Source: Owenia fusiformis
Taxonomy: Eukaryota; Annelida; Polychaeta; Sabellida; Oweniidae
Direction of reading: 5' to 3'
Assembly: GCA_903813345.2 (NCBI GenBank)
Contig: CAIIXF020000007.1
Span: forward strand, 13,560,714 to 13,624,713
Length of the DNA: 64,000 nt
Position 1 is the first letter of the stretch, and the number at the start of each line of letters is the position of its first letter. Below the pieces are notes generated by a model, which was not told where the DNA came from, did no database searches, and saw only the letters and a list, made by a program, of their open reading frames with translations. Made by a program: the position numbers and the translations under genes. Positions 1 to 13,043 of this stretch are shown here, one piece after another.

Positions 1-300
1 TAGTGAACACCTGTGACTAGTGAACACCAATTCTTAGCACATTATCAACTTATTGCAGCGCAGCAAATCTAGTGTATCTAGTGAACACTTTTTTCTTGTG
101 AACACATGTGTCTAGTAGTTGTGAACACCCGTGTCTCAAGAACACCTTTTTCTAGTGAACACCAATACTCGGCACATAATCCACTGACTGCAGTGCAATA
201 AAACCTGTCTCTAGTGAGCACCTTTCTAATGTGAACACCTGTATCTAGTGAACACCTTTGTCTAGTGAACGCCTATGTCTGGTGAATACCAATTCTTATA
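1..300. repeat. Degenerate short tandem repeat, about 16-bp unit
   Basis: The motif CTAGTGAACACC recurs about every 15-17 bp with substitutions (for example tagtgaacacctgtg and agtgaacacctttgtc). Longer interruptions of about 45 bp near 40-85 and 165-210 resemble each other, so a higher-order unit is likely. The array runs off the left edge of the window. No coding potential is seen. Confidence 0.8.
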
Positions 301-421
301 TTTCTGTCTGTAGTATAGATGAAATTACTTTTGAACTTAGTCAATATTTGTGAAGAAACTGCGACCCGCAAATGAAAAATTCCAAGATTTATTTAAAAAA
401 ATGATGTTGATGTGTTACTAA

Positions 422-443
422 GGGGGGGGGGGGGGGGGGGGGG
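422..443 (+). repeat. Poly-G tract (22 G)
   Basis: An uninterrupted run of 22 G is followed by tcaggatccc. A second run of about 10 G lies at 580-589, followed by tccgataatcccc. Such G runs beside GGATCC-like sequence often lie inside small hAT-type MITEs in invertebrates, but I could not define both ends here. Confidence 0.7.
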
Positions 444-1620
444 TCAGGATCCCTATTTATCTAAAAGGGCTTGAATACACAAAAAGCATAATTTTTCATT
501 TAGTCAAAAGTATATGTCTAACAAAAATAATGAGAAAATTAAAAAAGATAAATTAATGATTTTGAAAAGATTCCAGCATGGGGGGGGGGTCCGATAATCC
601 CCACCCAGCTACGCATCTGTGATGTTTTCTATAATACTTTTCTTTATTATTTACCATGTCACCACCCAATAGGTGACATATTTTGATCATCACAGATTTG
701 AAATGGCGTTTTTATCTGCCTGTCGGTCTGACCAGGTTTTGGTATACCTCAGTTACCATGGCAACGGTACTCACATCTTTGAAAAATGGTAACAAAAAAA
801 TAGGACAAGAAAAGACTTATTGTTAACTTTAATCTTGTGTAACAAATTATATTTATAAAATGTCCAAATGGGAGGATTTTCGTATTAGGGTAGCAGATTG
901 TTACTTTCTGATAGATTTACATGTAAAAAGGAACATTTTGGGTGGGTAAAAGAAAATTTTATATTGAAATAACCAGATGGTCAATTCTCTTCATATTGCA
1001 CTTGGATGATGATAATATTATAGTGATACATTGTACAAAATATGAGCAAAATCTAATGTCTCAAACTTGAGTTACGCTGACCCGGTACTGCATCCTTAAA
1101 GACTTTATTTCGATGGGAGAACATTATTAACTGTACAATGAGTATTAAGAAACTTTGATTGATTGTTGTTCCAAAGGAATTCAGTTAAGGCTCTATTAAA
1201 CATACACTTCATGAAAATCTAATTGAAGTGACGGTTATGTCCGCCATTTGTGACAACGGTATCTGATTTTACCGTTGTCAGGCTATTCCGGTGTGACATT
1301 GTCATCGTCCTGGTTATTGACTCTGAACACTTATCGTAGATAAGAGTGACACAAATCAATGTCGTGAATAAATACTTAAGTTAACACCTATATTTAAACT
1401 TGTTTAAAAATCATATACATTGTGTCCCCCTATTGCATCTACTCGTTATGATATCAGTATGTGATTCACAATTAAACCTCTTTCTTAAATTAAATCGCCA
1501 CATTTAGATACTATTCTAGTACATCTGAGAAGATATGCTGTATCTACAGAGTCTAGTAGGTAGCGGGATTGTGTAGCCTCTTTGTTTGAGATGTATAAAG
1601 ATTATCCTGTATGACGTTTA

Positions 1621-1714
1621 GGATATTGGGATTATCCCGAGGCAAATATAATATATCTGCCCGAGGTCCCGAGGGTAGACATATCATATTTGCCAAGGGA
1701 TAATCCCAATATCC
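1621..1714. mobile_element. 94-bp palindromic hairpin element with TTA duplication
   Basis: Arms ggatattgggattatccc at the left and gggataatcccaatatcc at the right are reverse complements, and the hairpin continues inward to a centre reading gcccgaggtcccgagggt. TTA stands directly outside both ends (1618-1620 and 1715-1717), as expected for a PIF/Harbinger-type target duplication. No ORF. The loop motif recurs in the hairpins at 31.3 kb and 58.1 kb. Confidence 0.6.
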
Positions 1715-1906
1715 TTAACCGACTATAGGATGATCTGTTTATCCCTTCACGTCTAACCTTCAGCGTCAAAAAATAGCGGAGTACAGTTTTTTGTACGGTG
1801 ACGCAAATCGACTGCTTTGAAGCAAAAACTATGACAAGGAACAAGTGAAAAAGATTGTTTTTATGTCCCCACCACATAGTGTGGGGCCATATTGTCGGCC
1901 TAGGCG

Positions 1907-1952
1907 CGTCCGTCTGTTTGTCTGTCCGTCTGTCTGTCCGTCCGTACGTCCG
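1907..1952 (+). repeat. (CTGTCCGT)n-like microsatellite
   Basis: GTCCGTCTGTTTGTCTGTCC-type tetranucleotide repeat, imperfect, directly before the 161-bp unit array. Confidence 0.8.
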
Positions 1953-2429
1953 GCAGTTTTCTTCAAAACCGCTACAGATATCACCTTCAAATTTTCAGGG
2001 ATAACTTATGAGTGCATACAGATGTGGATGAATTTTTTAACTCGATACCTACTTCCCGTCGGCCATTTTGAAGTAAAATGCTAATATCCTTGTCCGCAAA
2101 CTTTAAGGAAAACGGCTTCACAGTTGCTTTTCAAACTTTACAATCTTGTTCAGCTCACTTCATTCTACATCTGATTAGGTTTTGGACCTGTTAGCTCAGT
2201 CATGGCAGCCATTTTTAATATCTTAAGAAAAGTTAGCGTGCGATAATACTTTGTATCATATTGAATGGTGTTTTTGAGTTTTCATACTTTAACTATTTTG
2301 TAGCTTTATAAATACTTTCAGATATACTTTGTTGTAAAAGCCTATGTTATTGTTAATTGTAGTTATATGTGATAATTTTGTAAAAAGAAATCAGCAAAAA
2401 CTCATTATCACTTTTTTATTGTCGGCCAT

Positions 2430-3320
2430 TTTGCATTTTTTCGTCCTAAAATCTTGTTTGTAAAGTCTTGTCTACACGTTTTCAGGTGTACCATTTGGTA
2501 GATCAATTTTAAATTTTCAGGGATGATTCTTAGTACAAAAATCTAGATCTGATTAGTTTTTTGGCATTCTGGGTAAATGTCAAGGCGGCCATTTTGGATT
2601 TTCCGTCCTAAAATCTTGTCAGTAAAGTCTTGTCTACACGTTTTCAGGTGAACCGTTTGGTAGATCAATTCAAATTTTCAGGGATGATTTTTAGTATGAA
2701 AATCTAGATCTGATTAGTTTTTTGGCATTCTGGGTAAATGTCAAGGCAGCCATTTTGGATTTTCCGTCCTAAAATCTTGTCAGTAAAGCCTTGTCTACGC
2801 GTTTTCAGGTGAGCCGTTTGGTAGATCAATTTCAAATTTTCAGGGATGATTCTTAGTATTAAAATTTAGATCTGATTAGTTTTTTGGCATTTTTGGTAAA
2901 TGTCAAGGCAGCCATTTTGGATTTTCCGTTCTAAAATCTTGTCAGTAAAGTCTTGTCTATGCGTTTTCAGGTGAACCGTTTGGTAGATCAATTTCAAATT
3001 TTCAGGGATGATTCTTAGTATGAAAATCTAGAACTGATTAGTTTTTTGACATTCTGGGTAAATTTCAAGGCAGCCATTTTGGATTTTCCATCCTTAAATC
3101 TTGTCTGTAAAGTCTTGTTTACCCGTTTTCTGGTTAACTGTTTGACGGATCAATTTCAAATTTTCTGGGGTGGTTCATAGTATGAAAATCTAGAACTGAC
3201 TAATTTTATGGCATTCTGGTAAAGATTTAAGGTGGCCATTTGGATTTCCCGTCCTCAAATTGTGTCGGTAAAGTCTTGTCTACTCATTTTCAGGATAACC
3301 ATTTGACAGGATCACCCATT
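2430..3320 (+). repeat. Tandem repeat, unit 161-162 bp, about six copies
   Basis: The anchor GATCAATTT recurs at 2501, 2663, 2824, 2986, 3148 and (degenerate) 3310, a spacing of 161-162 bp. Each unit contains ggccattttggattttcc, aaatcttgtcagtaaag and aaattttcagggatgatt. Divergence grows toward the right end. No coding potential. Confidence 0.9.
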
Positions 3321-4473
3321 GGTGGGGACATTTTGTACACATTTGTGTTCTTGTTTCACATTTCTTTTGGTTATTATTTTCCCTGTCGTCTGAGAGTATG
3401 GATCATTTTTATGAGAATATGTATTTATTAATTACACATTTTAGAATGGGCGAAGATTCAGCAAATAAGTAGTTTATTCCATGAAAACTAAAAATATCGA
3501 AATTAATACTTCCTGTCCGCCGTCTTAAATGCGAAGGTGACGGCCGTAACCTTCGCTTGATACTTACCAGTGATAATGTACATGTAGATCTGACACGTCT
3601 TTACCTCTTGTTCGAACAGTAAGCTTAGAGTTGAATGTGTTTCAGTATTTAATCCTTGTTATCAGAAATGAATGAAAACATAAGAATTGATATTTTTCAA
3701 TGTTGAATGGGATACAACATTTGAATTCCACACAAAAACTTAAAAACTAATACGGAGCTCATATATTACACTTCATAAATTCTAAGGAATCGTCTCCGTA
3801 CAGCAGATGCGTCACCGTACAGATTTGATCTTTTTCAAATATATACAGTGAATGATTATTTGCCAAATCGTCATTTGTTCTAAAATGTGTAGATAACAAA
3901 TACATATTTTCATAAAAATAATCCATACTCTCAGTTGGCAGGGAAAATAATAACCAAACAAAAAATGAAAAAAAACAACATTTTTCTCTCGAGTCGATTA
4001 TGTGGGCCGATCCAATCAGAAAAAATCCGAGCAGTGCTCAAAAACTTTTATCACAATTACAAAGTTAAAACCATTTCTAAGAGAATGCTGTTTTTATTAC
4101 ACCCGAAATCGTATTTATTTTCATGTAATTAATTTTTTTTAAAACCCTCATTATAGTTTTTGCTTCAACTTAGTTAATTTTCGTCACCGTACAGAAAACT
4201 GTACTACAGTACAAAATATAAGATTTTACAAACCTGCTTTATGTACGCGTAACACGTCAAGTATGGGATAAACAGAAATATCCCTCTTCGAAACAAATAC
4301 ATTGAAAATCAGTATCAATAGTTATATATCTCATGCTTATTGATATAAGATGGGTTTGGGGATGAAAAGTGCGTTTGACATATAGTATAGGTCTCGCCAG
4401 GGAGAGGGAAGATATAATTGATATCTCCAGTGGAGATATATAATATACCTTAAACCTCCTAATACATAGCCGC

Positions 4474-4640
4474 TATCATTCAACAGCACGTCAGGATTAT
4501 TCAACAGCACGTCATTTATATTCAGGAGCACGTTATTTATATTCAACAGCACGTTATTCATATTCAAAAGCATATCATTTATATTCAACAGTACGTGATA
4601 CATATTCAAGAGAACCTGATTCACGCTCAACAGCACATCA
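4474..4640 (-). repeat. 21-bp minisatellite, about eight copies
   Basis: The unit cacgttatttatattcaacag repeats with substitutions. Because 21 is divisible by 3, the minus strand stays open and would read VLLNIND-like heptads. I take this as repeat translation, not a gene. Confidence 0.85.
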
Positions 4641-4709
4641 TTTGCCAGCCTATGGTCATCATTCATTCTCAGTCACGGGCAAATATATCCATCACCTCCT
4701 AATCGAGTG

Positions 4710-4799
4710 AAAATTCCCTACTTCAGCAACCAGGACGTTATTTGATGAATTTCATAACGTCTTGGTTGCTTCATGTTGCTAAAGTGAGGAATTATTGGA
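4710..4799. repeat. Short imperfect inverted repeat
   Basis: aattccctacttcagcaacc and aggacgttat face ataacgtcttggttgc and taaagtgaggaatt. The arms are about 35 bp with small gaps and could form a hairpin. No target duplication was identified. Confidence 0.4.
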
Positions 4800-5000
4800 G
4801 CCCTTGGATGTATATAAAATGGCGAAAATAATGGCGAAAATAAAAATCTCCTGCGACGGAAGTTCATCCATTTTGTTTAAAGACGTTACGTCTTTAGATG
4901 TGGACCAGTGATATATTTCGTCTAATTCCTTGCACATGCACTTTCACTTTACATCATTATCGATTTCGATCCCTTAAGTCATTGTATTCCTTTTCTCCAG

Positions 5001-8000
5001 GTTACCCAGTTGACCTTACTCGATAAAATGGTTGATTGGACACGTCAGTACAAATCAAGCTGGATTTTCAATACGGGACCATTTGCTCCACGTCTCCAGA
5101 ACGTACATCCTGACACACTAAAATGTGTTATGGGAAAAGGTATATTTGAGATGTGCCCTGTGGAGCTTCTGTGGCATCGGTTAAAAATGTTTTGGTGGTG
5201 ACATTTTGCATGTTAATGCCTTGTTAGATCCTCCGTTTCTATAAAGCGTCTGTTTGTAAACCACTGGGTGATTTCTTCTCCGCTACGTTGATCCATTGGC
5301 ATAAAAGACTAGTGGTTCTGGGTTTGTGTCATTGTTTTACTTCTTGTTTTTCCAATGTATTATCTTACCTTCACCCAAAGAGATGCATCTGAGGGGACAC
5401 ACTCTTTGGATGACTTACTTTTGATAGAATCGTAGACTTTGATTTGGGTCCACTCTGTATCTTACTATTTAAAAAAATCAAGGCTCAACAATTTGTAAAA
5501 ATAATAATAAATCTATTGAAACTGGTATATATTTTCACATTGATAAACTAATTTATATCACTGTACTGTAATAGATATTTTAAACATTTTGTTTTAGATC
5601 CAAAGGATTCCTTTAGTTATGGCTTCATAAGAGCATGGATAGGTATGTAATGTAGTCATTTTATTTACACATTCGAGGTGGTCCTCTAAAATAAAAAATG
5701 CTTTCATAGACAAAATATCACCCTTACATTTTACCCTCTCCCCTCCGGTTACGGGCCTGCAACCAGATGTGAATTGATAAGATAAAGCTAAACTCAATGA
5801 GAGGTTGATTGATACCCCTAACGAAACGAATCAAATGCACACATTTGGGCAGAATACATCTACTCATCTGTAACAATACGACAATTTTGTCAAGAGATTC
5901 ATATGCTATTTTGTTTAACAGGTGACGGCCTACTACTTAGTAAAGGAAAGAAATGGTTCAGAAACAGGAGATTGTTAACCCCGGCCTTTCACTTTGATAT
6001 TCTTAAACCCTACATGGAAGTATTTAGTAATTCCTCCCAGATCATGGTGGTAAGAGTTTGTATGGTAGAAACCTTGCTTACAATAGTTTCAGCTTGTACA
6101 CACTTTTTTAAAATGTCTTTCTCTTCATTTCTTAATTAAGATAACAACAAATATTGTATAAAGCCCTCCGAGGATTCTTTTGAATATTGATGTCACTAAA
6201 GCAGAACAATTTGTAAACATATTACTCGAAGCAGAGTACTTTTGTTTTATTCGGACAATGATAAGGTAATGATCAACAAAAAATCTCCGGTTAAATGTAT
6301 ACAAGAACTATGGCTTTTCACCCTAGACCAATGATTTCAGAATAAATGGAAGGGTATGATTAAAAATGGCAACAACTCCCTGGACATGTTTGAGCACGTC
6401 AGTCTCCATACTCTGGACAGCATACTGAAGTGCGCCTTTGGATACGAGAGTAATTGTCAACTAGAAGGGTATGTATGTTTTGGACGATCCTTATCAGGGA
6501 GTAGAAACGCGTAGAGTATTTTCGTGGAGTACACAGAAAATACATTTCAAAAATCGCCATCCTTATTCAAAAATTAGGCAGTGTAGTTTTATTTTGTCGT
6601 GTGTGAACGTATTTTTTATTACTTTCTCACCTGTCATTTAAGGCTCGTCACATTCCCAAAACATCGTGGAAACATTAAATTGTCACAAATTGACATACTT
6701 GTAGCTCTAGTTTTTCAATAATGTGATATTAAGCACATACTTTTTATTCGAAGTCAAAATATTTCTTTTGCTAACCCCGCATTTTAGAAAAACTGGATGG
6801 ATGGCTGTCAATACTATTAATAACAATGAAATATTTCCCCAAAGTACTTGTAACGTGATGAGCGCGTATTGGCAGGTGAGGAAACACTTCGAAACGTTCA
6901 TAGACTACCAAATAAAACTACACATACATGTACCTGCTTTTCGAACTAGAATACTCTACGTGTACACACAAGCGTATGTATTTGAGTCAACATATGGATT
7001 ATGGCTATTTACACTTTTTAGACTTATTCTTTAATTACTTGTTTTGTGGTAGTGTAAGATATACCTTGACTTGATTTTCAGAAATCGCAATCCATACATT
7101 CAATGTGTGTACACAATAACACAGTTGGTAACCAAGAGGTTCCGTTTCTTGCCTTATCACAATGACATCATCTATTACCTCAGTCCCCAAGGATTCCAGT
7201 CTAGAAAGGCTATTAACTTTGCCCATGATTTCACTAAAGGAGTTATAAAAAAGAGGAAACAAGTATTAGAAAATAAGGTAAAAGAAATAATATCTGGACT
7301 CAATATTTAATATGAATGTATCCTAACGACTAAGTTTGTATGTTAGTTCAATAGAGTTCCTCTTTGTATCGTTTGAGAACAATAATATGATATAATGTAA
7401 TATAATATAATTTGATATGATATGATATGTTCTAATATGATACAATATAATATATCAGTTACTGGGTAAGGGTTAAATGCATACCTCAATGAATCGTAAA
7501 TCAGTTTTTATGCTGCCATGTTTTATTTGTTCTACAAGGGAGCTGAAAATGGAGACGGGGGCAAAAGGAGGTACTTAGATTTCCTCGATATGCTTCTGCA
7601 AACAAAGGTAAGATTATTCCAAACATCTGGTCAATTAACCAAAGCGTAATTTTATGAACTTACTACAATTACAAGATTTGAGAGTTCTTCACATCGGATT
7701 GATATTTTTAGGATGAAGATGGCAATGGATTGACAGATCAGGAAATCCAGGATGAAGTTGACACGTTTATGTTTGAAGGACATGATACAACAGCCAGTGG
7801 TAAAAACATATTAGCAAAGAAAAACATTTTATAGTTTGCTCCTGATTATATCAATTTAAACGGATTATTTATTTTCAGTCTTAAGAGCACTTTGTATTTA
7901 TCGTCCAAATGTATTACAACTCAAAGATAATTGTATTAAATATCTTTTCCATTCTTTATACTTCAATTCTGATTTTTTCTGGTAGGTATATCGTGGTTTC

Positions 8001-9255
8001 TCTACAACTTGGCACGACATCCAGAGATCCAAGAACGTTGCAGACAGGAGGTCATTGACCTAATAGGGGACCGTGAGCACTTTACATGGTAACGTAAACA
8101 AATTAGTATATAGGTATCAAAGATTATGTACTTGAAACATATGTGCATGACGTATGTTAGTTTTTGGTTCACAGTTTTCTGGCTTAAAGGAGACTCTGTT
8201 GTAAATCGAAAAATTAAATTATGACGGACGGAACGAAATTCGATGTACACTTTTCTAATGGTACTCAATTTGTACCTCCAGCTTTTTTCGAATGTATACC
8301 TTTATCTACATTATTAATTTATATTTTCAAGGGATGATATGTCCAAGTTACCATATCTTACAATGTGCCTGAAGGAAAGTATGAGACTTCATCCACCTGT
8401 TCCAAATACTTCGCGGCGAACAATTAACCCAATTGAGTTCCCCGATGGACGTATCGTCCCAGCAGGTATGTTAGCACCAGCAGTAATTATAAAAAGTTAT
8501 TGTATACAAAATAAATTTAACGAGTATATCAAACCATGGCCAGTAGATAAGAACGGTGACATTTTACAGCATACGTAGAAAGGAATCTGATAATGAAACT
8601 AACGAGGCCGAATATGTAGCCAAACCAAATGGGGTAAAAATAAGTACACCAAAGAAAGGAAACACCGGGTGTACAATCAGTAATAAGGACAAAGAAAGAC
8701 ACTTAATACCCTATTTTTGTTTAACGAATGGAGAAATAAGGTTTACATATCCCTCCCCCATTAAGGAATGAATATGATCACGATAAAAACCACAATATCC
8801 ATAATCTATAAATGTATGTTTCAGATACATGGGTTGGCATTGGTATATATGCAGTACATCACAATCCTGCTGTGTGGGAGGATCCGGAGACGTACGATCC
8901 TGAACGGTTTAACCTTGATACCGCTGAGAAGCGACCTCCACATGCATTCATTCCATTTTCTGCTGGTCCAAGGTAATGCTATCACGATAATTGTCAAGCT
9001 AGTTCTTGATTATTTGTAGATGTTCTTGAATATAAGCAGATGACGTGTAATACTTTATATCACGATATGTTTTTGTTTTTCTCTTACAGGAATTGCATCG
9101 GACAACACTTTGCGATGAGCGAGATGAAAATATGTGCTGGGAATGTTCTCCGGAACTTCAAACTTGAAGTCGACAACACAAAACCCGTGGTTCCGGTTCC
9201 AGAATTAATTCTGAGATCAAAAGGCGGTTTATGGCTGAACATAACACCTCTCTAG
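5001..9255 (+). CDS. CYP4: Cytochrome P450 family 4 (CYP4F-like), N-terminal exon missing
   Basis: Heme-thiolate monooxygenase; CYP4 enzymes typically omega-hydroxylate fatty acids and eicosanoids at the ER membrane (family knowledge). Eleven exons join in frame with GT/AG borders: 5001-5139, 5598-5642, 5922-6049, 6341-6468, 7082-7277, 7539-7607, 7712-7799, 7986-8088, 8332-8465, 8825-8972, 9090-9255. They give 447 residues plus TAG. Visible hallmarks: WTRQY and [11 protein letters not shown] at the start, [12 protein letters not shown] with [18 protein letters not shown] (helix C region), the I-helix CYP4 signature [13 protein letters not shown] (its Glu is the residue that links covalently to heme in many CYP4s), KESMRLHPP (ExxR), PERF, and heme loop FSAGPRNCIG. 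Family length is about 510-520, so roughly 65 residues (membrane anchor and proline-rich hinge) must lie on an upstream exon that I did not find between 1 and 5000. No stops or frameshifts, so the gene is probably functional. CYP4F rather than CYP4V/4B is inference. Confidence 0.93.
7382..7455 (+). repeat. AT-rich (ATATG/ATAAT)n stretch in a P450 intron
   Basis: Imperfect atataat/atatgat repeat between the exon ending 7277 and the exon starting 7539. Confidence 0.75.
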
Positions 9256-9327
9256 ACCCTATATACTTTGAAGAAGTTAGCATACAGTAACACGACAGTT
9301 GTACTTCAGTCTGTGCAACAACGGCGG

Positions 9328-9333
9328 AATAAA
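9328..9333 (+). other. Polyadenylation signal of the P450 gene
   Basis: AATAAA lies 73 bp past the stop codon of the P450 gene, the first such hexamer downstream on the coding strand. Confidence 0.6.
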
Positions 9334-9507
9334 TACTGCTGAATCACGATGATAATTTTTTATCTAAACCAACTGGCAGTCACTATTTGTTTTGTTATAC
9401 TCTATATGTATTCTGTAAACAAAGACTAACTCTGAAATCTTTTAATTTCAACATTTAATGCTTACAGGTTCTTATTGGCATTTAAAGGCATTTTGCCTAT
9501 AAATCAC

Positions 9508-9592
9508 AGCTAGTAGGGAAGATAAAATGTACTAATGACTGGTCGCGTGACCTAACTGGTGATTAGGATATTACATCTTCCCTGTTAGCAGG
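9508..9592. repeat. Short hairpin in the intergenic region
   Basis: agctagtagggaagat faces atcttccctgttagca around a loop of about 50 bp. No known element. Confidence 0.35.
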
Positions 9593-9808
9593 AATTTAGG
9601 ACACTCCAGGGAATAAGTTCATCTATTTCATATCATGTGACCATGAATAAGCCAATGAGCATCTAGAATATAATAATGTAATACATTTTCCTCTAAGCCT
9701 AGGATATCATTTTCTATATGTTATATTCTTCATACCATTCTAAAGCTTGTCCCAAACTGGTCATACCTGACAGGTTAAAAATAAACAATGACACACTGAC
9801 AGCAAATT

Positions 9809-12348
9809 CACGGTGACCAAGAGTTAACAGTGCAAATCGGCCCGGTCGTGTTTTTTTAATCTCTTTAGTCGTGTTTTTTTGAAAATTTGAGAGGTAGGTT
9901 GATAAATTTGGTCATGAAATTGCTGTCACTTGACTTTATGTAAAAGTAAGTAATTTATATTGCTTTCCATACTATATATCTTAACTTCAGGTATTCGTAA
10001 ACGTGTTATTTGCACGAATCGTATGCTATAGTCTTGTTATATCGGGAAATAAGCAATTCTGTCAGTGTTATACATATTTTTGCCTGAAAATCACTTGCCT
10101 GACTTGTATTCAATGAATACATCGATTCATAAGGAAAGCATTCACAATATGTGCGAAAATCAAAAGTTAGAAGAGCTTAAATAAGTAGCAATTGACCGAA
10201 TAATATTTTTTAGATTAAACTCTTTAGACGTGTTGAAAAGATTGCGGTTAATGACGTTGACCTGTTAGTGAAACGTTCTAGACGTGTAGAGACATTGAGG
10301 TTTAACGATTTGGAAGTGGGAAACAGCACAATTAACATTATGTATTTCCCCAAAAATGATCACAATGTGGAAGAAGTTGTTGTCTGAGTGACACTATCTT
10401 AATTATAAATGATTAACAATAATCAAATGTACGACATAATATGTCAAGATTGATCTATGGGATCACTACCGAATTTGATACTTAAATCAAAATGGTTAGA
10501 ATCAGACACGCATGGTTAATGCAAGCGAGCTTTGCCTCGTCGCTCGTCATTTTGAAAATTTGACCAGTCATATTATTTTTTAATTGCCCTGTCGCTCATT
10601 AAATGGCTCGTTGCTATTTTTGAATTTGCCTCAAATACGTTTTAAAACGTCCCTATTGGCCTTAAACTCACTTTTCCCTGTCATGAACGTAAATAAATTT
10701 ATTTAAAATGAGAGGAAATGTTTAGTTTGTGATGCACTACATGTAAATGCATATATATGATCACCTAATGTAAGGAATAACTCCACCGTTATTAAAATCG
10801 TATGCTCAATATCTATTAGGTTTGCCTCAGGATTTTTAACAATTTGATTCGATGTTATTCCCTAATTCGCCTCACACAATGCAATACAATTTCAATTTTA
10901 ATTTTCAAATTGCAATAGGTAAAAAACGCTACATATGCTGCTATCGTTCTATGAGTGATCTATGAACTGTACTGTAACATAGTTTTCTAGCGAATTAAAT
11001 TACAACATCTGTTGATCTTGTTAAATCATATATCTGTCTTTTTTATTTATTCTTATTTATTCATATCTTGACTACAAATTACAATAAACGGGTGACACAT
11101 AATGTATATTCCCGTGTTTTATACTAATACATGAACAGATGGTGGGGATCTGCTTGTGTAATAATGCATACTATTTGATTCTGGTTAATAGTGTGTGTCG
11201 CACTAGGCCCGCAAATCATTATAAAACCAACATAAACTATAAATTATATTATTGATTGAGAAGATACTTTTTGAGTTTTAACTTCTAGCAGAAATACGAG
11301 ATAGTAAGAATTTAGTTTTTCAATTTATTTTAGTACTAGTTTAAAAAGCAAACAATTGTGACAAGTGCGAGCCCTAGCTATAGGTTTAGGGTCCATAAAA
11401 ATATGACAATCTTGAGTGACTGTTATAAGGAGGGGATATGCTTTTATCGACCCCAAACCTATTTTCCGTTCTCTGTTTCAGAACCATGTCGTTTGAGCCG
11501 ATTGAAATTGGTGTATTCGATTGTAGTGGGATATAAGCGCAAACCAGTCATATGTTGATGAAAACGATGATTTCATAAGTATGAAATCATCGTTTTTATG
11601 CAGTTGCATAATGTTCTCATAATGTTCAAGGAAAGTGTTCTTATGAGCGCTTTTGAAAGAGCACGCGTGGCACTTATTCCGAGGAACTGAAATTACAAAA
11701 TATGTGAATAGTCATGTAGTACAAACACGTCTTATCTTCAAGTTACTAATACGATTATTTTCAGAAGCACAGACAAATTATTAAGCAACAAAACATGGTC
11801 AATGTGAACAATATTACAAGACAATTCAAAGTCGTTAATTTTATCACGTCTAATACGTTATCTTTACAATTCCAAAACGTTAACTTGCTTATTATAAGAC
11901 ACGTCCATGACGTTATATTGTCCCTTCTCCATAGTTAACTCCACTTTCTACATTTACGGTCATTTATGGCAATTTTAAGATAAATACAGTTAAAATATTT
12001 ACACGATCTTTAGAGTAGTGAAAATTATTCCACGTTGTTGAATGGATTGTCTGTTTAAACTTGATTAAATAACACTAAATGCAAATTTAGTACATATTTC
12101 TGGCACTTTTGGTATATAATTGCGATTAATATGAAGTATGATGGATTTATCCCCAAAATATATTCGTGGGTATGAAGAAGAACATCTTAGGTAGAAGTCA
12201 AGATATGTAAGTTTGTAAAATATAGAATATTCTTACCATTTTGCTCCATTCTATCGAATGTCGCATCCCATGTTCTCACAAAACACGACTAAAGAGTTTA
12301 AAAAAACACGACCGGGCCGATTTGCACTGTTAACTCTTGGTCACCGTG
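9809..12348. mobile_element. 2.54-kb DNA transposon, CACGGTG ends, 5-bp duplication (Transib-like candidate)
   Basis: The ends are a 69-bp terminal inverted repeat with one mismatch, starting CACGGTGACCAAGAG. Both sides are flanked by AAATT (9804-9808 and 12349-12353), a 5-bp target duplication. Subterminal motifs related to TAGACGTG lie near 10222 and 10280 and, inverted, near 11845 and 11905. A CAC-starting terminus with a 5-bp duplication is characteristic of the Transib/RAG-like group (established knowledge), but the heptamer here is CACGGTG rather than the usual CACWRTG or CACAGTG and no transposase ORF is visible, so the assignment is only a candidate. Probably non-autonomous. Confidence 0.75.
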
Positions 12349-13043
12349 AAATTATGGAAGTGTCAAAACCCGCCTAAAACATGATTTTTAGACAATTTTA
12401 CGCCTCAAATAGCAGTGAAATTAGGGTTAAAATGTAACCATTTTGTTCAATAAACACATTTATATATAACATCTGAATACATTTTGGTATGCATAAGCTA
12501 AGTATAGCATGTATAACATATTTATGAGTCATTGAGGATGATTTAGGGTTATAATTATCTTACAATTTCCAGTTTATTGAAATGTATGTCACCCCTACCC
12601 CTAATTTTGAACTGAGAAGAGACCTCTGAATCTGAAGGATATTACCTCAGATTTTATAACAAAATGGTTGTAATTAATCAGACTTTTATTATACAACTGA
12701 TATTTTTCACAAAGTTTTATTGGATTTAAAACTTTTTAAAATAGTGTATTCCTCTAATATGGTAAAAAGTCACACGCACGATTTTGGGAGTTGTCCTATT
12801 CAATCCTTTCTAACTTTTTACTATATTTACGAAATTCTTTGAAATTTTCTCCATTTGGCCACAGTATACATACATTATACCTCTGAATGTTTGGTCTGAT
12901 AATAACTAAAAAGACATGATTGATAAAATACATTGCACATTTTTTTCTTTACAGAGGGTATTTGAAATAATTTACATCGTTTAGATATAATTTAGAAGTC
13001 CATCAACTATATACTTGTACATTATCATTGACCGGTTCATGAG

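Larger units (their letters stand above)
1781..4204. mobile_element. 2.4-kb inverted-repeat element enclosing a tandem array
   Basis: The left end gtacagttttttgtacgg, continued by gtgacg and later gaagcaaaaactat, is matched in reverse complement by the segment ending at 4204 (ccgtacagaaaactgtac). The arms diverge after about 60 bp. Inside are a CTGTCCGT microsatellite, six copies of a 161-bp unit and a second inverted repeat (3357-3455 against 3868-3970). No transposase is readable. No clear target duplication, so the exact ends are uncertain. Confidence 0.45.

Noticed and set aside
4337-4666. 109-codon minus-strand frame with LLNIND repeats
   Set aside because: It is the translation of a 21-bp minisatellite.
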